Shown here one piece after another: positions 1 through 9,064 of a DNA stretch of 64,000 nucleotides. The stretch's first letter is position 1, and each line of letters starts with the position of its first letter. The notes beneath the pieces are model-generated. The model was given only the letters and a program-made list of their open reading frames with translations. It made no database searches and was not told the origin of the DNA. Source of the stretch: Acidisoma cellulosilyticum (GTDB lineage: Bacteria > Pseudomonadota > Alphaproteobacteria > Acetobacterales > Acetobacteraceae). The stretch lies in NCBI RefSeq assembly GCF_020621385.1, contig NZ_JAESVA010000003.1:62001-126000 (forward strand), in the 5' to 3' direction. The translations under genes were made by a program, and so were the position numbers.

Positions 1-419
1 GTCAGGCGCGCACGCAGCTGGGTGGATTGCAGGTCGGTCAGCGGATGGGCGGACACGACTTCGGCGCGAACCAGGCCGCGCTTCTTGTCGACCAAAGCCG
101 CGAAGGCTGTGACGATCGGGCGCAGGAAGAACAGGCGGCGGTTGCTGGAAACCACGCCCACGAAATCCTGAACGATGCTGCCGAAGCCCTGGGCTTGCAG
201 CACAGCGCGAACGGCTTTCGTGCCCTCATGCACGTCGATCAGCGGATTGGAGAGAAACGCGCGAAAATCAGCGCTTTCGTCGATCAGCCGGCCCAGCGCG
301 TCCATCTCTTCGATGACGCGATCAAGCCAACCCATCTCCCCTGCATAATCGTACAGCGCGGTCGCATAGCGTCCCGCGAGGATCTGGTTCGAAGATTGAG
401 TGCCGGCGCCCGAGGCCAC
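1..419 (-). CDS. atpH: F1F0 ATP synthase subunit delta (partial, C-terminus off window)
   Basis: Subunit delta links the F1 catalytic head to the peripheral b/b' stalk of ATP synthase on the cytoplasmic face of the inner membrane. About 139 residues are visible. The N-terminal helical-domain pattern ILAGRYATALYDYA and the downstream RRLFFLRPIVTAFAALVDKK stretch are typical of OSCP/delta. The start is a GTG at 419: an in-frame TGA lies five codons upstream, and an AGGA-type ribosome site precedes the GTG. About 45-50 C-terminal residues lie beyond position 1. In alphaproteobacteria atpH heads the F1 operon atpHAGDC, which should continue to the left. The F0 genes are at 9.0-11.6 kb. Confidence 0.9.
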   Translation of the reverse strand, partial: MASGAGTQSSNQILAGRYATALYDYAGEMGWLDRVIEEMDALGRLIDESADFRAFLSNPLIDVHEGTKAVRAVLQAQGFGSIVQDFVGVVSSNRRLFFLRPIVTAFAALVDKKRGLVRAEVVSAHPLTDLQSTQLRARL

Positions 420-550
420 TTGTCCTACCCGTCATCTGTTGTCGAGACGCTCTCGCGACGTTTGTCCGAGAAACGGTTCCCGAGACGCCTACGCATAATG
501 TCGTCGATGGGGCGGAACTATCATAGGGGTTTCAGCGAAGCAACGGAGGT

Positions 551-588
551 AAGGCGCCTTTCCGACAGGGATTGCATCGGAGCGCCTT
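551..588. terminator. Possible hairpin downstream of priA
   Basis: An interrupted stem pairs AAGGCGC (551-557) with GCGCCTT (582-588), and inside it TCCGA (561-565) with TCGGA (577-581). The T-rich run follows on the + side, while the gene ending here (priA) is on the - strand, so function as its terminator is uncertain. The same 196-bp gap must also carry the atpH promoter; I see no clear -35/-10 pair. Confidence 0.3.
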
Positions 589-615
589 TATTTTTCGTCC
601 GGCCAGAGCACAGTT

Positions 616-2844
616 TCAAAGGAAGCTGACTGGATCGACATCGATATCAACACGAACATTTCGAGAAATAGAAACTTCCGACAACCAATTTTTCAGAATG
701 GGCTGGACCGCGATATCCTTTCGCGTGCGGAGCAGCAGGCGCCGCCGGTGTCGGCCGCGCAGCATCGCGAGCGGCGCCGGTGCCGGCCCCAGTACCTCGA
801 CCCCCGGCGCGTGCGGTGCGCGCCGTCCGAGCTCGGCCGAAACGCGATCTGTCTCCACCATATCCTCGCCCGAGACGATCAGGGCGGCCAGCCGTCCGAA
901 GGGCGGCCAATGGCCGGGGCGCCGGCCCTCGGCCTCGGCCTCCATGAAAGCCGCGATATCGCCGCTGATCAGCGCCTGGATGACGGGATGTTCGGGCGCG
1001 TAGCTTTGCAGCAGCACCCGGCCCGGCGCTTCCGCGCGCCCGGCGCGGCCCGCGACCTGATGCAGAAGCTGCAAAGTCCGCTCGCCCGCCCGCAGATCCC
1101 CGCCGGCGAGGCCGAGATCGGCATCGATGACGCCAACCAGCGTCAGATGCGGAAAATGCCAGCCCTTGGCGACGATTTGCGTGCCGATGATGAGGTCGAC
1201 CGCCCGATCCGTAATCTGCCGGGCGGCGCGGGCCGCCCCTTCCGGGCCGCCGATCGTGTCGCTGGCCATGACCAGCCGGCGCGCGTCGGGGAACAGAAGC
1301 TCGATTTCCTCCGTCACCCGCTCGACCCCCGGCCCGACCGGTGTCAGGCTGTCCGTCGCGTCACAGGCCGGGCAGGCCTCGGGCATCCCTTCAGAATGAC
1401 CGCAATGGTGGCATTGCAGAATGCGGCGCTGGCGATGCTCGACAAGCCAGGCCGTGCAATGCGGGCAGGCGAAGCGATGGCCGCAATGGCGGCAGAGGGT
1501 CAGCGGCGCATAGCCCCGGCGATTGAGGAACAGCATCGCCTGCTCCCCCCGCTCCAACGTGTCCGTAATCGCCTGGATCATCGGCGGCGCGATGAAGCGC
1601 CCGCGCTCGGGCGGGGTCGATCGCAGGTCGATCGCCGTGACCTCGGGCAGGCTGGCCCCGCCGTGCCGGGAGGCGAGCGACAGGCGCCGGTAACGCCCGG
1701 CTTCGACATTGGCCAAAGTCTCCAGGCTCGGCGTGGCGGACACGAGCGCGATCGGCAAGGCTTCGATCCGCGCCCGCACCACGGCCATGTCACGGGCGTG
1801 GTAGATGACGCCTTCCTCCTGCTTGAAGGCCGATTCGTGCTCCTCATCGACGATGATGAGGCCGAGATCGGCGAAGGGCAGGAACAAAGCCGACCGCGCG
1901 CCGACGACGACCATTGCCGTGCCGTCCGCGACCGCCCGCCAGGTGCGGCGCCGCGTGGCCGGCGACAGGTCGGAATGCCAGACCGCCGGCGGCACGCCGA
2001 AGCGACGAGCGAAGCGCTCCAGCCACTGCGCCGAGAGGGCGATTTCCGGCAGCAGGATCAAGCTCTGGCGCCCGAGCCGGATCGCCTCCGCCACGGCCTC
2101 CAGATAGGTCTCTGTCTTACCCGAACCGGTAACGCCATCGAGCAAGGTCACGGAAAAGGCGCGTTCGGTGACGCTGGCGGCCAGCGCATCGGCGGCCGCA
2201 CGCTGGTCGCCCGAGAGGACGGCTGCACCCTGATACGCCGGATCGGGCTGGGCGAAGGCTGGCGCCTTGGCGCCTTCGGTCGCTGTCAACCAGCCGCGCT
2301 CTGCCATGCTGCGAATGACGCCGGCACCGATACCGGCTTCCCGCACCAGATCGGGCAGGCTTAGGGTTTCATGCTCCGCCAAAATCTCCAGAACGCGTTT
2401 CCGTGCCGGGGTAAGCTGCGCGCCCTCCGGCATGGACGGCCCAGCGCCCCACAGCGTCACCGTCCTGTCCGGCAAGGGGGCGAGCAGGGGCGAACGGATC
2501 GCCATGGCCAGAACCTCACCGGGTGCGGACAGCGTATAACCCGCCACCCAATCGATCAGCCGGCGGAGGTCAGGCGCCAGGCGTGGCAGGCCCGGAACGA
2601 CGGAAGCCGTCTTCAGGCGAGAGAGCGGGAAGCCAGGGTCAGGCTCGCTGTCCCACACGACGCCATGCAGCATGCGGCCGTGAACCGGGGCCAGCACGAT
2701 GGTGCCGGGTTCCGCGCTTTCGCCGTCCGGCAGCCGGTAATCGAGCGGGCGGCCGAGCGGCAGGGGCAAAAGCACGGAGACGCGGCGCGCGGGCGCTGGC
2801 CTTCCGGCGTCTTCACCCCATAGATCCAGCTCATTGCCATCCAT
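616..2844 (-). CDS. priA: Primosomal replication restart helicase PriA
   Basis: PriA binds abandoned forks and reloads the replicative helicase. The 742-residue length fits the family. Visible parts: N-terminal fork-binding region, Walker A GVTGSGKT near residue 237, DEEH box near 332, and paired zinc-ribbon cysteines (CRHCGHRFACPHC, then CHHCGH and CPAC) at about 448-490. I chose the ATG at 2844, which follows a GAGGGG ribosome site; a longer frame to 3042 would run across the divergent xerC start. It is divergent from xerC with a 48-bp gap. No odd residues seen. Confidence 0.94.
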   Translation of the reverse strand: MDGNELDLWGEDAGRPAPARRVSVLLPLPLGRPLDYRLPDGESAEPGTIVLAPVHGRMLHGVVWDSEPDPGFPLSRLKTASVVPGLPRLAPDLRRLIDWVAGYTLSAPGEVLAMAIRSPLLAPLPDRTVTLWGAGPSMPEGAQLTPARKRVLEILAEHETLSLPDLVREAGIGAGVIRSMAERGWLTATEGAKAPAFAQPDPAYQGAAVLSGDQRAAADALAASVTERAFSVTLLDGVTGSGKTETYLEAVAEAIRLGRQSLILLPEIALSAQWLERFARRFGVPPAVWHSDLSPATRRRTWRAVADGTAMVVVGARSALFLPFADLGLIIVDEEHESAFKQEEGVIYHARDMAVVRARIEALPIALVSATPSLETLANVEAGRYRRLSLASRHGGASLPEVTAIDLRSTPPERGRFIAPPMIQAITDTLERGEQAMLFLNRRGYAPLTLCRHCGHRFACPHCTAWLVEHRQRRILQCHHCGHSEGMPEACPACDATDSLTPVGPGVERVTEEIELLFPDARRLVMASDTIGGPEGAARAARQITDRAVDLIIGTQIVAKGWHFPHLTLVGVIDADLGLAGGDLRAGERTLQLLHQVAGRAGRAEAPGRVLLQSYAPEHPVIQALISGDIAAFMEAEAEGRRPGHWPPFGRLAALIVSGEDMVETDRVSAELGRRAPHAPGVEVLGPAPAPLAMLRGRHRRRLLLRTRKDIAVQPILKNWLSEVSISRNVRVDIDVDPVSFL

Positions 2845-2892
2845 GCTTCGCCCCTCGCACAGCTGGGGCCTGGCCGCTAGAGGTAGGGTGGG

Positions 2893-3828
2893 ATGCAGCA
2901 GACGATCGGACAGGCGATGCTGGCAGAAAATTTGCGACAGGAATGGCTGGTCTGGCTCGGGTCCGAACGGCGCTCGGCCAAGCTGACGCTGGAAACCTAT
3001 GGCCGCGACCTGGCCGGATTCCTTGGTTTCCTCACCCGGCATCTGGCCGGCGAGCCGGACGTCACCGCGCTGGGCCAGCTGACGGGCGCCGATTTCCGTG
3101 CATGGCTGGCCGAGGAAGCCGCCAATGCGCGGGGCAATGCCACGCGCGCCAAGAAGCTATCGGCCGTGCGATCCTTCCTGCGTTATGTCGAGCGTGAGAA
3201 GGGTGTCGCCAATGCGGCGATCGGTCTTGTCGCGACGCCGCGCGCCAAAAAGCCGCTGCCCCGCGCGCTGACCGTGGCCGACGCACAAAGCGTCGCGAAG
3301 GAAATCGGGGAAGTCTCGGATATCGCGGCGATCCAGGCGCGCGATACGGCTCTGTTCACGCTTCTTTATGGCTGTGGCCTGCGTATTTCGGAGGCGCTCA
3401 ACCTCAACCGCACCGACGCGCCGCTGCCGGGATCGGACGCGCCGCTGCGCGTCACCGGTAAGGGCGGCAAGACGCGCATCGTCCCCGTCCTCGCCATCGC
3501 GCGCGATATGACACAGCGCTGGCTGCGCCTGCATTGGCAGACGGAGCCGGACGCGCCGTTATTCCTCGGTGCCCGTGGCAAACGGCTGGACCCCGCCATC
3601 GCCCAGAAGTCGCTGAGGGATTTCCGACGCCTGAACGGATTGCCCGAACATGCGACGCCGCACGCCTTGCGGCATTCCTTCGCGACGCATCTTTTGGCCC
3701 AAGGCGCCGATCTGCGCGCCATTCAGGAATTGCTGGGCCATGCCAGCCTTTCCACCACGCAGCGCTATACGGAAGTCGATACGGCCCAGCTGATGGCGAC
3801 CTGGCGCCGCGCCCATCCGCGGGCCTGA
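2893..3828 (+). CDS. xerC: Tyrosine recombinase XerC
   Basis: Site-specific recombinase that resolves chromosome dimers at dif together with XerD. 311 residues, normal for Xer proteins. It has an N-terminal SAM-like core-binding domain, then the catalytic domain with Arg in YGCGLRISEAL (about 165), Lys in GKGGKTR, HALRH (about 256), GHASLSTTQRY with the nucleophilic Tyr near 292. XerC rather than XerD is chosen from the HASLSTTQRYTEVD ending and position beside priA, as seen in related genomes; this is an inference. ATG at 2893 follows GAGGTAGGG; an ATG at 2917 is an alternative. Confidence 0.88.
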   Translation: MQQTIGQAMLAENLRQEWLVWLGSERRSAKLTLETYGRDLAGFLGFLTRHLAGEPDVTALGQLTGADFRAWLAEEAANARGNATRAKKLSAVRSFLRYVEREKGVANAAIGLVATPRAKKPLPRALTVADAQSVAKEIGEVSDIAAIQARDTALFTLLYGCGLRISEALNLNRTDAPLPGSDAPLRVTGKGGKTRIVPVLAIARDMTQRWLRLHWQTEPDAPLFLGARGKRLDPAIAQKSLRDFRRLNGLPEHATPHALRHSFATHLLAQGADLRAIQELLGHASLSTTQRYTEVDTAQLMATWRRAHPRA

Positions 3829-3882
3829 AAACCGGGTCCGTGACTTGACAGCATCCCCCTGCCTGGCATCTCAGACCATCTC

Positions 3883-4821
3883 ATGACCATCCAGATCATC
3901 GACGCCGATCATCCTGTCCCAGCCGAAGCCCGCGGTGCGACCGTGGCACTCGGCAATTTCGACGGGGTCCATCTGGGCCATACCGCCGTGGTGCAGACGG
4001 CCCATGCCGCGCGGCCCGGCGCGCCTTTGGGCGTCGTCACCTTCGAGCCGCATCCGCGCGAATTTTTTCGCCCCGGCGATCCGCCGTTCCGGCTGACGCT
4101 GCTGACGGAGAAGGCGGCCGCTTTGGAGGCGCTGCATGTGCAATTCCTGTTCGTGCAGCGCTTCGACCACGAATTCAGCCAGCAGCCGGCCGAGCATTTC
4201 GTGAACCACATCCTGCATGAGCGGATCGGCGCCAGCCATCTGGTCTGCGGGCCCGATTTCGCCTTCGGCCATCGCCGTGGCGGCAATGTGCCCTTCCTGG
4301 CGGGTCGGGCGGAGGTGCTGGGCATCGGCCTTTCCCCCGCGCAGATCCTGAGCGATGCGGAGGGGCCGATATCCTCCACCCGCATTCGCCGCCTGCTGCA
4401 GGACGGCTATCCCGAGCGGGCCAATGCCCTGCTCGGCCGTGCCTGGACGGTCCGGGCCGAAGTCGCCCATGGCGACAAGCGCGGCCGGACGATCGGATTT
4501 CCGACCGCCAACCTACCCTTGGGTCAGCATCTGGAGCCGGCGCGCGGCGTCTATGCCGTGACCGTCGGTCTGCCGAATGGCGAGACACGCCGGGGTGTGG
4601 CCAATATCGGTTTGCGCCCGACCGTCACTGACGCCGTGGAGAGCCGGCTCGAGGTCAATATCTTCGATTTCGACGGCGATCTTTACGGGCAGGAGATCGG
4701 CGTATCGCTGCACAGCTTCCTGCGCGCCGAGCAGAAGTTCCCGAGCTTCGACGCGCTGCGCCAGCAGATTCTGACCGATGCCGCACAGGCAGCCGCGTTG
4801 CTCGGCAGACTTAATCTGTAA
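3883..4821 (+). CDS. ribF: Bifunctional riboflavin kinase / FMN adenylyltransferase
   Basis: Converts riboflavin to FMN and then FAD. 312 residues, usual length. The N-terminal nucleotidyltransferase domain has NFDGVHLGH near residues 25-33 and the ISSTRIRRLL motif near 165. The C-terminal kinase domain starts near 183 with GRTIGFPTANL and has the RPTV...ESRLEVNIFDFDGDLYG pattern split across residues 245-270. It follows xerC by 54 bp and could be co-transcribed with it. Confidence 0.94.
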   Translation: MTIQIIDADHPVPAEARGATVALGNFDGVHLGHTAVVQTAHAARPGAPLGVVTFEPHPREFFRPGDPPFRLTLLTEKAAALEALHVQFLFVQRFDHEFSQQPAEHFVNHILHERIGASHLVCGPDFAFGHRRGGNVPFLAGRAEVLGIGLSPAQILSDAEGPISSTRIRRLLQDGYPERANALLGRAWTVRAEVAHGDKRGRTIGFPTANLPLGQHLEPARGVYAVTVGLPNGETRRGVANIGLRPTVTDAVESRLEVNIFDFDGDLYGQEIGVSLHSFLRAEQKFPSFDALRQQILTDAAQAAALLGRLNL

Positions 4822-4908
4822 CAATCCTCCTTAGTTCGGCCAGGAACCGAACAAGATAAAACTACACCCGAGGGCGAAACTTCCCTTCAGATACAAGGAG
4901 GGTTCGTC

Positions 4909-5058
4909 ATGTCTAAGTCTACATTGATCCGGCTTGGCGCCGGCGCCTTGATCGCGCTGGCGCTGGGCGGTTGCTACTACCCCTATGGTCCAGGCGGCTA
5001 TTACCACGGTGGCTATGGCGGCGGTTACGGTGGGCCGCATTACGGCTATTACCGCTGA
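4909..5058 (+). CDS. Small Gly/Tyr-rich lipoprotein, 49 aa
   Basis: A 49-residue protein beginning MSKSTLIRLGAGALIAL and carrying a lipobox ALGGC, so Cys22 would be acylated and the mature part only 28 residues. The mature tail is almost entirely Gly, Tyr, Pro and His (repeats of GGYGG and YYHGG type). A strong ribosome site AAGGAGG (4895-4901) lies 7 bases before the ATG. A strong hairpin terminator follows directly. Such short Gly/Tyr-rich lipoproteins are common in alphaproteobacteria, but no function is known to me. Probably monocistronic. Confidence 0.75.
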   Translation: MSKSTLIRLGAGALIALALGGCYYPYGPGGYYHGGYGGGYGGPHYGYYR

Positions 5059-5070
5059 GCCTCGCCTGAG

Positions 5071-5115
5071 ACAAAATCGTCGCCCGCCAAACGAGTCCGC
5101 AGGCGACGATTTTGT
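5071..5115. terminator. Bidirectional hairpin terminator between small lipoprotein and amn
   Basis: A perfect 14-bp stem: ACAAAATCGTCGCC (5071-5084) pairs with GGCGACGATTTTGT (5102-5115). It has A/T-rich ends on both sides, fitting the convergent 4909-5058 gene and amn. Confidence 0.75.
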
Positions 5116-5122
5116 ATCAACC

Positions 5123-6595
5123 TCACCGGAAAACCGGCTCGTCGAAGGCCCGCAGCTTGCGGGAATGCAGCGAATGGAGCTGACCGCGCAGCAGGTCGAT
5201 CGTTTCCAGCCCGATCGCCAGATGCTCGCCGACCGCCCGCTGATAAAAGGCAGTCGCGGCGCCGGGTAGTTTGATCTCGCCGTGCAGCGGCTTGTCCGAG
5301 ACGCAAAGCAGCGTGCCGTAGGGCACACGTAGCCGGTAGCCCTGGGCCGCGAGCGTACCGCTCTCCATATCGACCGCGATGGCGCGGCTGAGATTGATGC
5401 GCCGACGCTCCTGGCTCCAACGCAATTCCCAATTGCGGTCGTCATAGGTGACGACGGTGCCGGTCCGCAGGCGGCGTTTCAGGGCTTCGCCGCGATCGCC
5501 CGTCACGCGGGCGGCGGCTTCCTGCAGCGCGAGCTGCACTTCCGCCAAGGCCGGCACCGGCACTTCGGGCGGCAGCAGATCGTCCAGAATCCGGTCCCGC
5601 CGCAAATAACCATGCGCCAGCACGTAATCGCCGATCACCTGGCTTTGCCGCAACCCGCCGCAATGACCGATCATCAGCCAGCAATTGGGCCGCAGCACGG
5701 CCAGATGGTCGGTGATGTTCTTGGCGTTGGACGGACCGACGCCGATATTGACGATGGTCGTGCCGCCCTGCCCGTCCAGGCGCGTCAGGCTATAGGCCGG
5801 CATCTGGAAACTTTGCCAGGGCGCGCGGGCGACAATGGCCGCGGCCTCATCGGCTGGGGTTTCCCTTGTCACCACCGCGCCACCCGGCAGATACAGCGCC
5901 GCGTAGGGTGAGCCGGGCCGGGCCAGTTCCGCCAAGCCGTAGCGGACGAAACCATCGACATAGCGCTGATAGTTGGTGAGCAGGATCCAGGGCTGAATAT
6001 TCTGCCAATGGCTGCCCGTATAATGCTGCAGGCGTTTGAGCGAGAAATCCGTGCGGACGGCGTCGAACAGCGCCAGCGGGCGCGGCTTGTCGGGATCGAA
6101 GATCCATAGGCCGTCGGCGACCTCGTCACCCACCGTCGAGAGGCGCGGCGTCGGGAAAATGCGGGCAAGCTCCGCCACCTGGACCGCGCCATGGGCGAAT
6201 TCATCCCCGCCCTCGGTCACGTAAGGATAGGGAATTTCCAGGTCGCTGATGCTGACCGTAAGGCTGGCGCCGAATTCCGAGACCAGCGGCTCCAACTGCT
6301 CCAGCAGATAGGGGCGGAAGAAATTCGGCTGGGTCACTGTCGTCGAATAGACGCCGGGATTCTGCAGTTTGGCCCAGGCGCGGCTGGTGTAGTGGATGGC
6401 GCCGGTCGGCCGCCAGGTAACGTCGAGACGGGGGTAGCGGAAATGCCGCCGCTCCGCCGCCGTGGGGGCGACACCGGTTTTGACGTAGCGCGTCAGCGCG
6501 TCCCGCAGGGCGGAACAGGCGTGGTCATAGGCGAATTCCAGCCGCGCCACCGCCTGTTCGGGCGTCAGTTCCTGCATCGAGGTAAAATCATCCAT
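5123..6595 (-). CDS. amn: AMP nucleosidase
   Basis: Hydrolyses AMP to adenine and ribose 5-phosphate in purine salvage. 490 residues, close to the E. coli enzyme. The N-terminal regulatory half has the YPRLDVTW/YTSRAWAKL pattern, and the C-terminal phosphorylase-fold half has NIGVGPSNAKNITDHLAVLRP (partly quoted), MIGHCGGLR and AVDMESGTLAAQGYR, the usual nucleoside phosphorylase-type signatures. Start chosen at MDDFTSMQEL (6595); the open frame continues upstream but without family similarity. Divergent from the lipoprotein at 6777. Confidence 0.93.
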   Translation of the reverse strand: MDDFTSMQELTPEQAVARLEFAYDHACSALRDALTRYVKTGVAPTAAERRHFRYPRLDVTWRPTGAIHYTSRAWAKLQNPGVYSTTVTQPNFFRPYLLEQLEPLVSEFGASLTVSISDLEIPYPYVTEGGDEFAHGAVQVAELARIFPTPRLSTVGDEVADGLWIFDPDKPRPLALFDAVRTDFSLKRLQHYTGSHWQNIQPWILLTNYQRYVDGFVRYGLAELARPGSPYAALYLPGGAVVTRETPADEAAAIVARAPWQSFQMPAYSLTRLDGQGGTTIVNIGVGPSNAKNITDHLAVLRPNCWLMIGHCGGLRQSQVIGDYVLAHGYLRRDRILDDLLPPEVPVPALAEVQLALQEAAARVTGDRGEALKRRLRTGTVVTYDDRNWELRWSQERRRINLSRAIAVDMESGTLAAQGYRLRVPYGTLLCVSDKPLHGEIKLPGAATAFYQRAVGEHLAIGLETIDLLRGQLHSLHSRKLRAFDEPVFR

Positions 6596-6776
6596 CACGC
6601 ACCCCTCCCCCGAACGGATCTCATCACCACGCGTTAGCGGGTCTCGCGGCGGCTTGCCACCCCGGCCCGGCGACGGCAGCCAGCGCCCCCGTAGAGATAG
6701 AACCAGAAAAGCGCATCGACGCGCCCGTCTAAGCGTGGTCTTTGCCCGACAAAGTAGTGCGCAGAAGGGCTTAGCG

Positions 6777-7517
6777 ATGAAGTGCTCGGACAATCTTGCT
6801 CGAATCAGGCTTTGGCCCGCTGCCGCGATCGGGCTTCTCGCCCTCGCCGGATGCGCGACCCATGTGCAGAACACCGCCAATTACGCGGCACCCACCGGCT
6901 ATCCCTCGGTGATCGAACGGCGGCCCGAGATCGTGCTGGTTTATCCGTTCACGGTCGATCCGGCGGAGGTGCAGCTTGCGTCAGGCGTTCTGGCTAAGCT
7001 GAATTCCAGCGGCGAAGACCCGAACGCCAAACGCGCGGAGATCGCAGAATCGGTCAAAGCCACGATCACCCAGACTTTGGTGGAGGACGTCACGAAAATG
7101 GGCCTGCCCGCCCGCGCGGCCTATCCGGGCGAAGCTGGCCCGCCGGGCGCCGTCCTGCTGCAAGGCCAGATCACCAAGATCGCGGCCGGGAACGCGGCTC
7201 GCCGGGCGGTGATCGGCTTCGGTGCCGGCGAAAGCCAGGTTGAAGCCGATGTCGGCGTTCTGCGCGCGCTGCCGGGCGGATTGGTGCGTCCTCTGGAAAG
7301 CTACCATGCGGATGCCACCAGCGGCCGCACGCCGGGCCTGGCCCTTGGTGCGGCCGGCGCCGCGAGCCATCTGGGCCTGGCTGTCGCCGGGATGACCGCC
7401 GGCACGGTGGCGCGGTCGCGCACCGGGCTGGAACCGGAGGCTGCCAATCTCGGCAATAAGGTTGCCGGACAGATTCGTCAGTTTTTCGCCTCCGAAGGAT
7501 GGATTGCGCCGCAATGA
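6777..7517 (+). CDS. Putative lipoprotein, DUF4410-like
   Basis: A 246-residue protein with a signal peptide (AAAIGLLALAGC; lipobox Cys near residue 21), followed by a periplasmic domain starting ERRPEIVLVYPFTVDPAEVQ. The pattern of a predicted strand, helix ESVKATITQTLVEDVTKMGLPA, then LQGQITKIAAGNAARRAVIGFGAGES resembles DUF4410 lipoproteins of unknown function. The Gly/Ala-rich stretch 195-225 may approach or touch the membrane. It lies 42 bp before the cardiolipin synthase on the same strand and may share its transcript. Confidence 0.7.
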   Translation: MKCSDNLARIRLWPAAAIGLLALAGCATHVQNTANYAAPTGYPSVIERRPEIVLVYPFTVDPAEVQLASGVLAKLNSSGEDPNAKRAEIAESVKATITQTLVEDVTKMGLPARAAYPGEAGPPGAVLLQGQITKIAAGNAARRAVIGFGAGESQVEADVGVLRALPGGLVRPLESYHADATSGRTPGLALGAAGAASHLGLAVAGMTAGTVARSRTGLEPEAANLGNKVAGQIRQFFASEGWIAPQ

Positions 7518-7559
7518 CGCCATCTGCGCAAGGTGACGGAATTTTGAATGTGAACGCCG

Positions 7560-8990
7560 ATGGATGAGTGGATGGAGTTTCTGACGCGGGTCAAACCCGG
7601 CCTGGAACTCTCGCTGGGATTCGTGATCGCGGTCTCGGTCACCATCCATGTGTTGCTGACGAAGAAGGATACCGCCTCGGCCGCCGCCTGGATCGGCCTC
7701 GCCTGGTTCGCACCTTTTTTCGGCGGTACGACCTATTTCGTGCTTGGCATCAACCGCGTGCGGCGCCGGGCGATACGGCTACGTGCGCCTTCCGCCGCAC
7801 GGACGCGCCGCCACCGCAGGACCGGCGATGCGGCGAACGAGGATCATGCCCTGGCGCCGCTGCAGCTTGGCATCGCGCGCATTACCGGCCGGCCGATCGA
7901 GACCGGTAACCGCATAGACATCCTGAACAACGGCGACGAGGCCTATCCGGCCATGCTGGAGGCCATCGCCCGCGCCGAGCACAGCATCGGCCTTTCCTCC
8001 TACATCTTCCGCGCCGACGCGATCGGTCATCGTTTCATCACGGCGCTGGCAGAAGCGCAGAAGCGCGGCGTCGCCGTGCGCGTCATTGTCGACGGCATCG
8101 GCAGTGGCTGGCTGCTCTCGCCCGCCTATCGCGCGCTGCGCCGCGCCGGCCTTCCGGCTGGACGCTTCATGCATTCATCGATGCCGTGGCGGATGTCCTT
8201 CCTCAATCTTCGCTCCCACAAGAAGATTCTGGTGGTGGATGGGCGAATAGGCTTCACCGGCGGCGTCAATATCGCCGACCAGAACCTGCTGGCCAAAAAT
8301 CCTCCGGAGCCGATCCAGGACACGCATTTCCGCGTCGAAGGTCCCATCACGGCCCAGCTGACCTATGCCTTCATCCGAGACTGGGCTTTCGTCGCGCATG
8401 AGGAGTTGCAGGGAGAGGCTTGGTATCCTGAGTTGCGTCCCGATGGCCCGTCTGTCGCCCGTGTGGTGACTGCGGGCCCGGATGAGGATCTGGAGAAGAT
8501 CGAGCAGACGGTGCTGCAGGCGATCTCCTGCTCCCGCACCAGCATTCAGGTGATGACGCCGTATTTTCTACCCGATCAGCGGGTGATCACGGCGCTGAGC
8601 CTGGCCGCGCTACGCGGTGTCGCGGTCGACGTCGTCATTCCGTCGAAGAACGTGCATCGCATGATGGACTGGGCGACGCGGGCGAATGTGGGGCCACTGC
8701 TGGAAGCCGGCGTGCGCATCTGGCGCTGCCCACCGCCCTTCCGCCATTCCAAGATCATGGTGATCGAGGGCGAATGGTCGCTGATCGGCAGCAGCAACTG
8801 GGATATGCGCAGCTTCCGTCTGAATTTCGAGCTGAGCATTGAGGCCTATGACAAGGCGCTCGCGACCAGCCTTGGGCAGATCGTGCAGGAAAACCACAGC
8901 CTGCCGCTGACGCTGGAAGAACTCCATACGCGCTCCTTCCTGCTCAGGATGCGCGACGCCGCCGCACGGTTGCTGCTGCCCTATCTGTAA
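7560..8990 (+). CDS. cls: Cardiolipin synthase (phospholipase D family)
   Basis: Condenses phosphatidylglycerol into cardiolipin at the inner membrane. 476 residues with two N-terminal membrane segments (about 15-35 and 42-62) and two PLD domains. The first HKD motif is intact: SHKKILVVDGRIGFTGG near residue 218. The second reads HSKIMVIEGEWSLIGSSNWD near residue 394, with Glu where HxKxxxxD proteins usually have Asp. General architecture matches ClsA-type enzymes. A strong terminator follows. Confidence 0.87.
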   Translation: MDEWMEFLTRVKPGLELSLGFVIAVSVTIHVLLTKKDTASAAAWIGLAWFAPFFGGTTYFVLGINRVRRRAIRLRAPSAARTRRHRRTGDAANEDHALAPLQLGIARITGRPIETGNRIDILNNGDEAYPAMLEAIARAEHSIGLSSYIFRADAIGHRFITALAEAQKRGVAVRVIVDGIGSGWLLSPAYRALRRAGLPAGRFMHSSMPWRMSFLNLRSHKKILVVDGRIGFTGGVNIADQNLLAKNPPEPIQDTHFRVEGPITAQLTYAFIRDWAFVAHEELQGEAWYPELRPDGPSVARVVTAGPDEDLEKIEQTVLQAISCSRTSIQVMTPYFLPDQRVITALSLAALRGVAVDVVIPSKNVHRMMDWATRANVGPLLEAGVRIWRCPPPFRHSKIMVIEGEWSLIGSSNWDMRSFRLNFELSIEAYDKALATSLGQIVQENHSLPLTLEELHTRSFLLRMRDAAARLLLPYL

Positions 8991-9010
8991 GTGCAACGGC
9001 CCGCCGACAC

Positions 9011-9044
9011 AAAAAAGGCCGGTCCCTGCGGACCGGCCTTTTTT
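9011..9044. terminator. Bidirectional rho-independent terminator
   Basis: A 15-bp perfect stem, AAAAAAGGCCGGTCC (9011-9025) with GGACCGGCCTTTTTT (9030-9044), loop of 4. It separates convergent cls and atpF and offers a U tract in both directions. Confidence 0.9.
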
Positions 9045-9064
9045 GGTGGTAGGCGTCGAGACGA

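Noticed and set aside
748-2364. A 538-codon open frame antisense to priA
   Set aside because: High-GC shadow of priA; Arg/Gly/Ala-rich translation with no recognisable domain, while priA is complete on the other strand.
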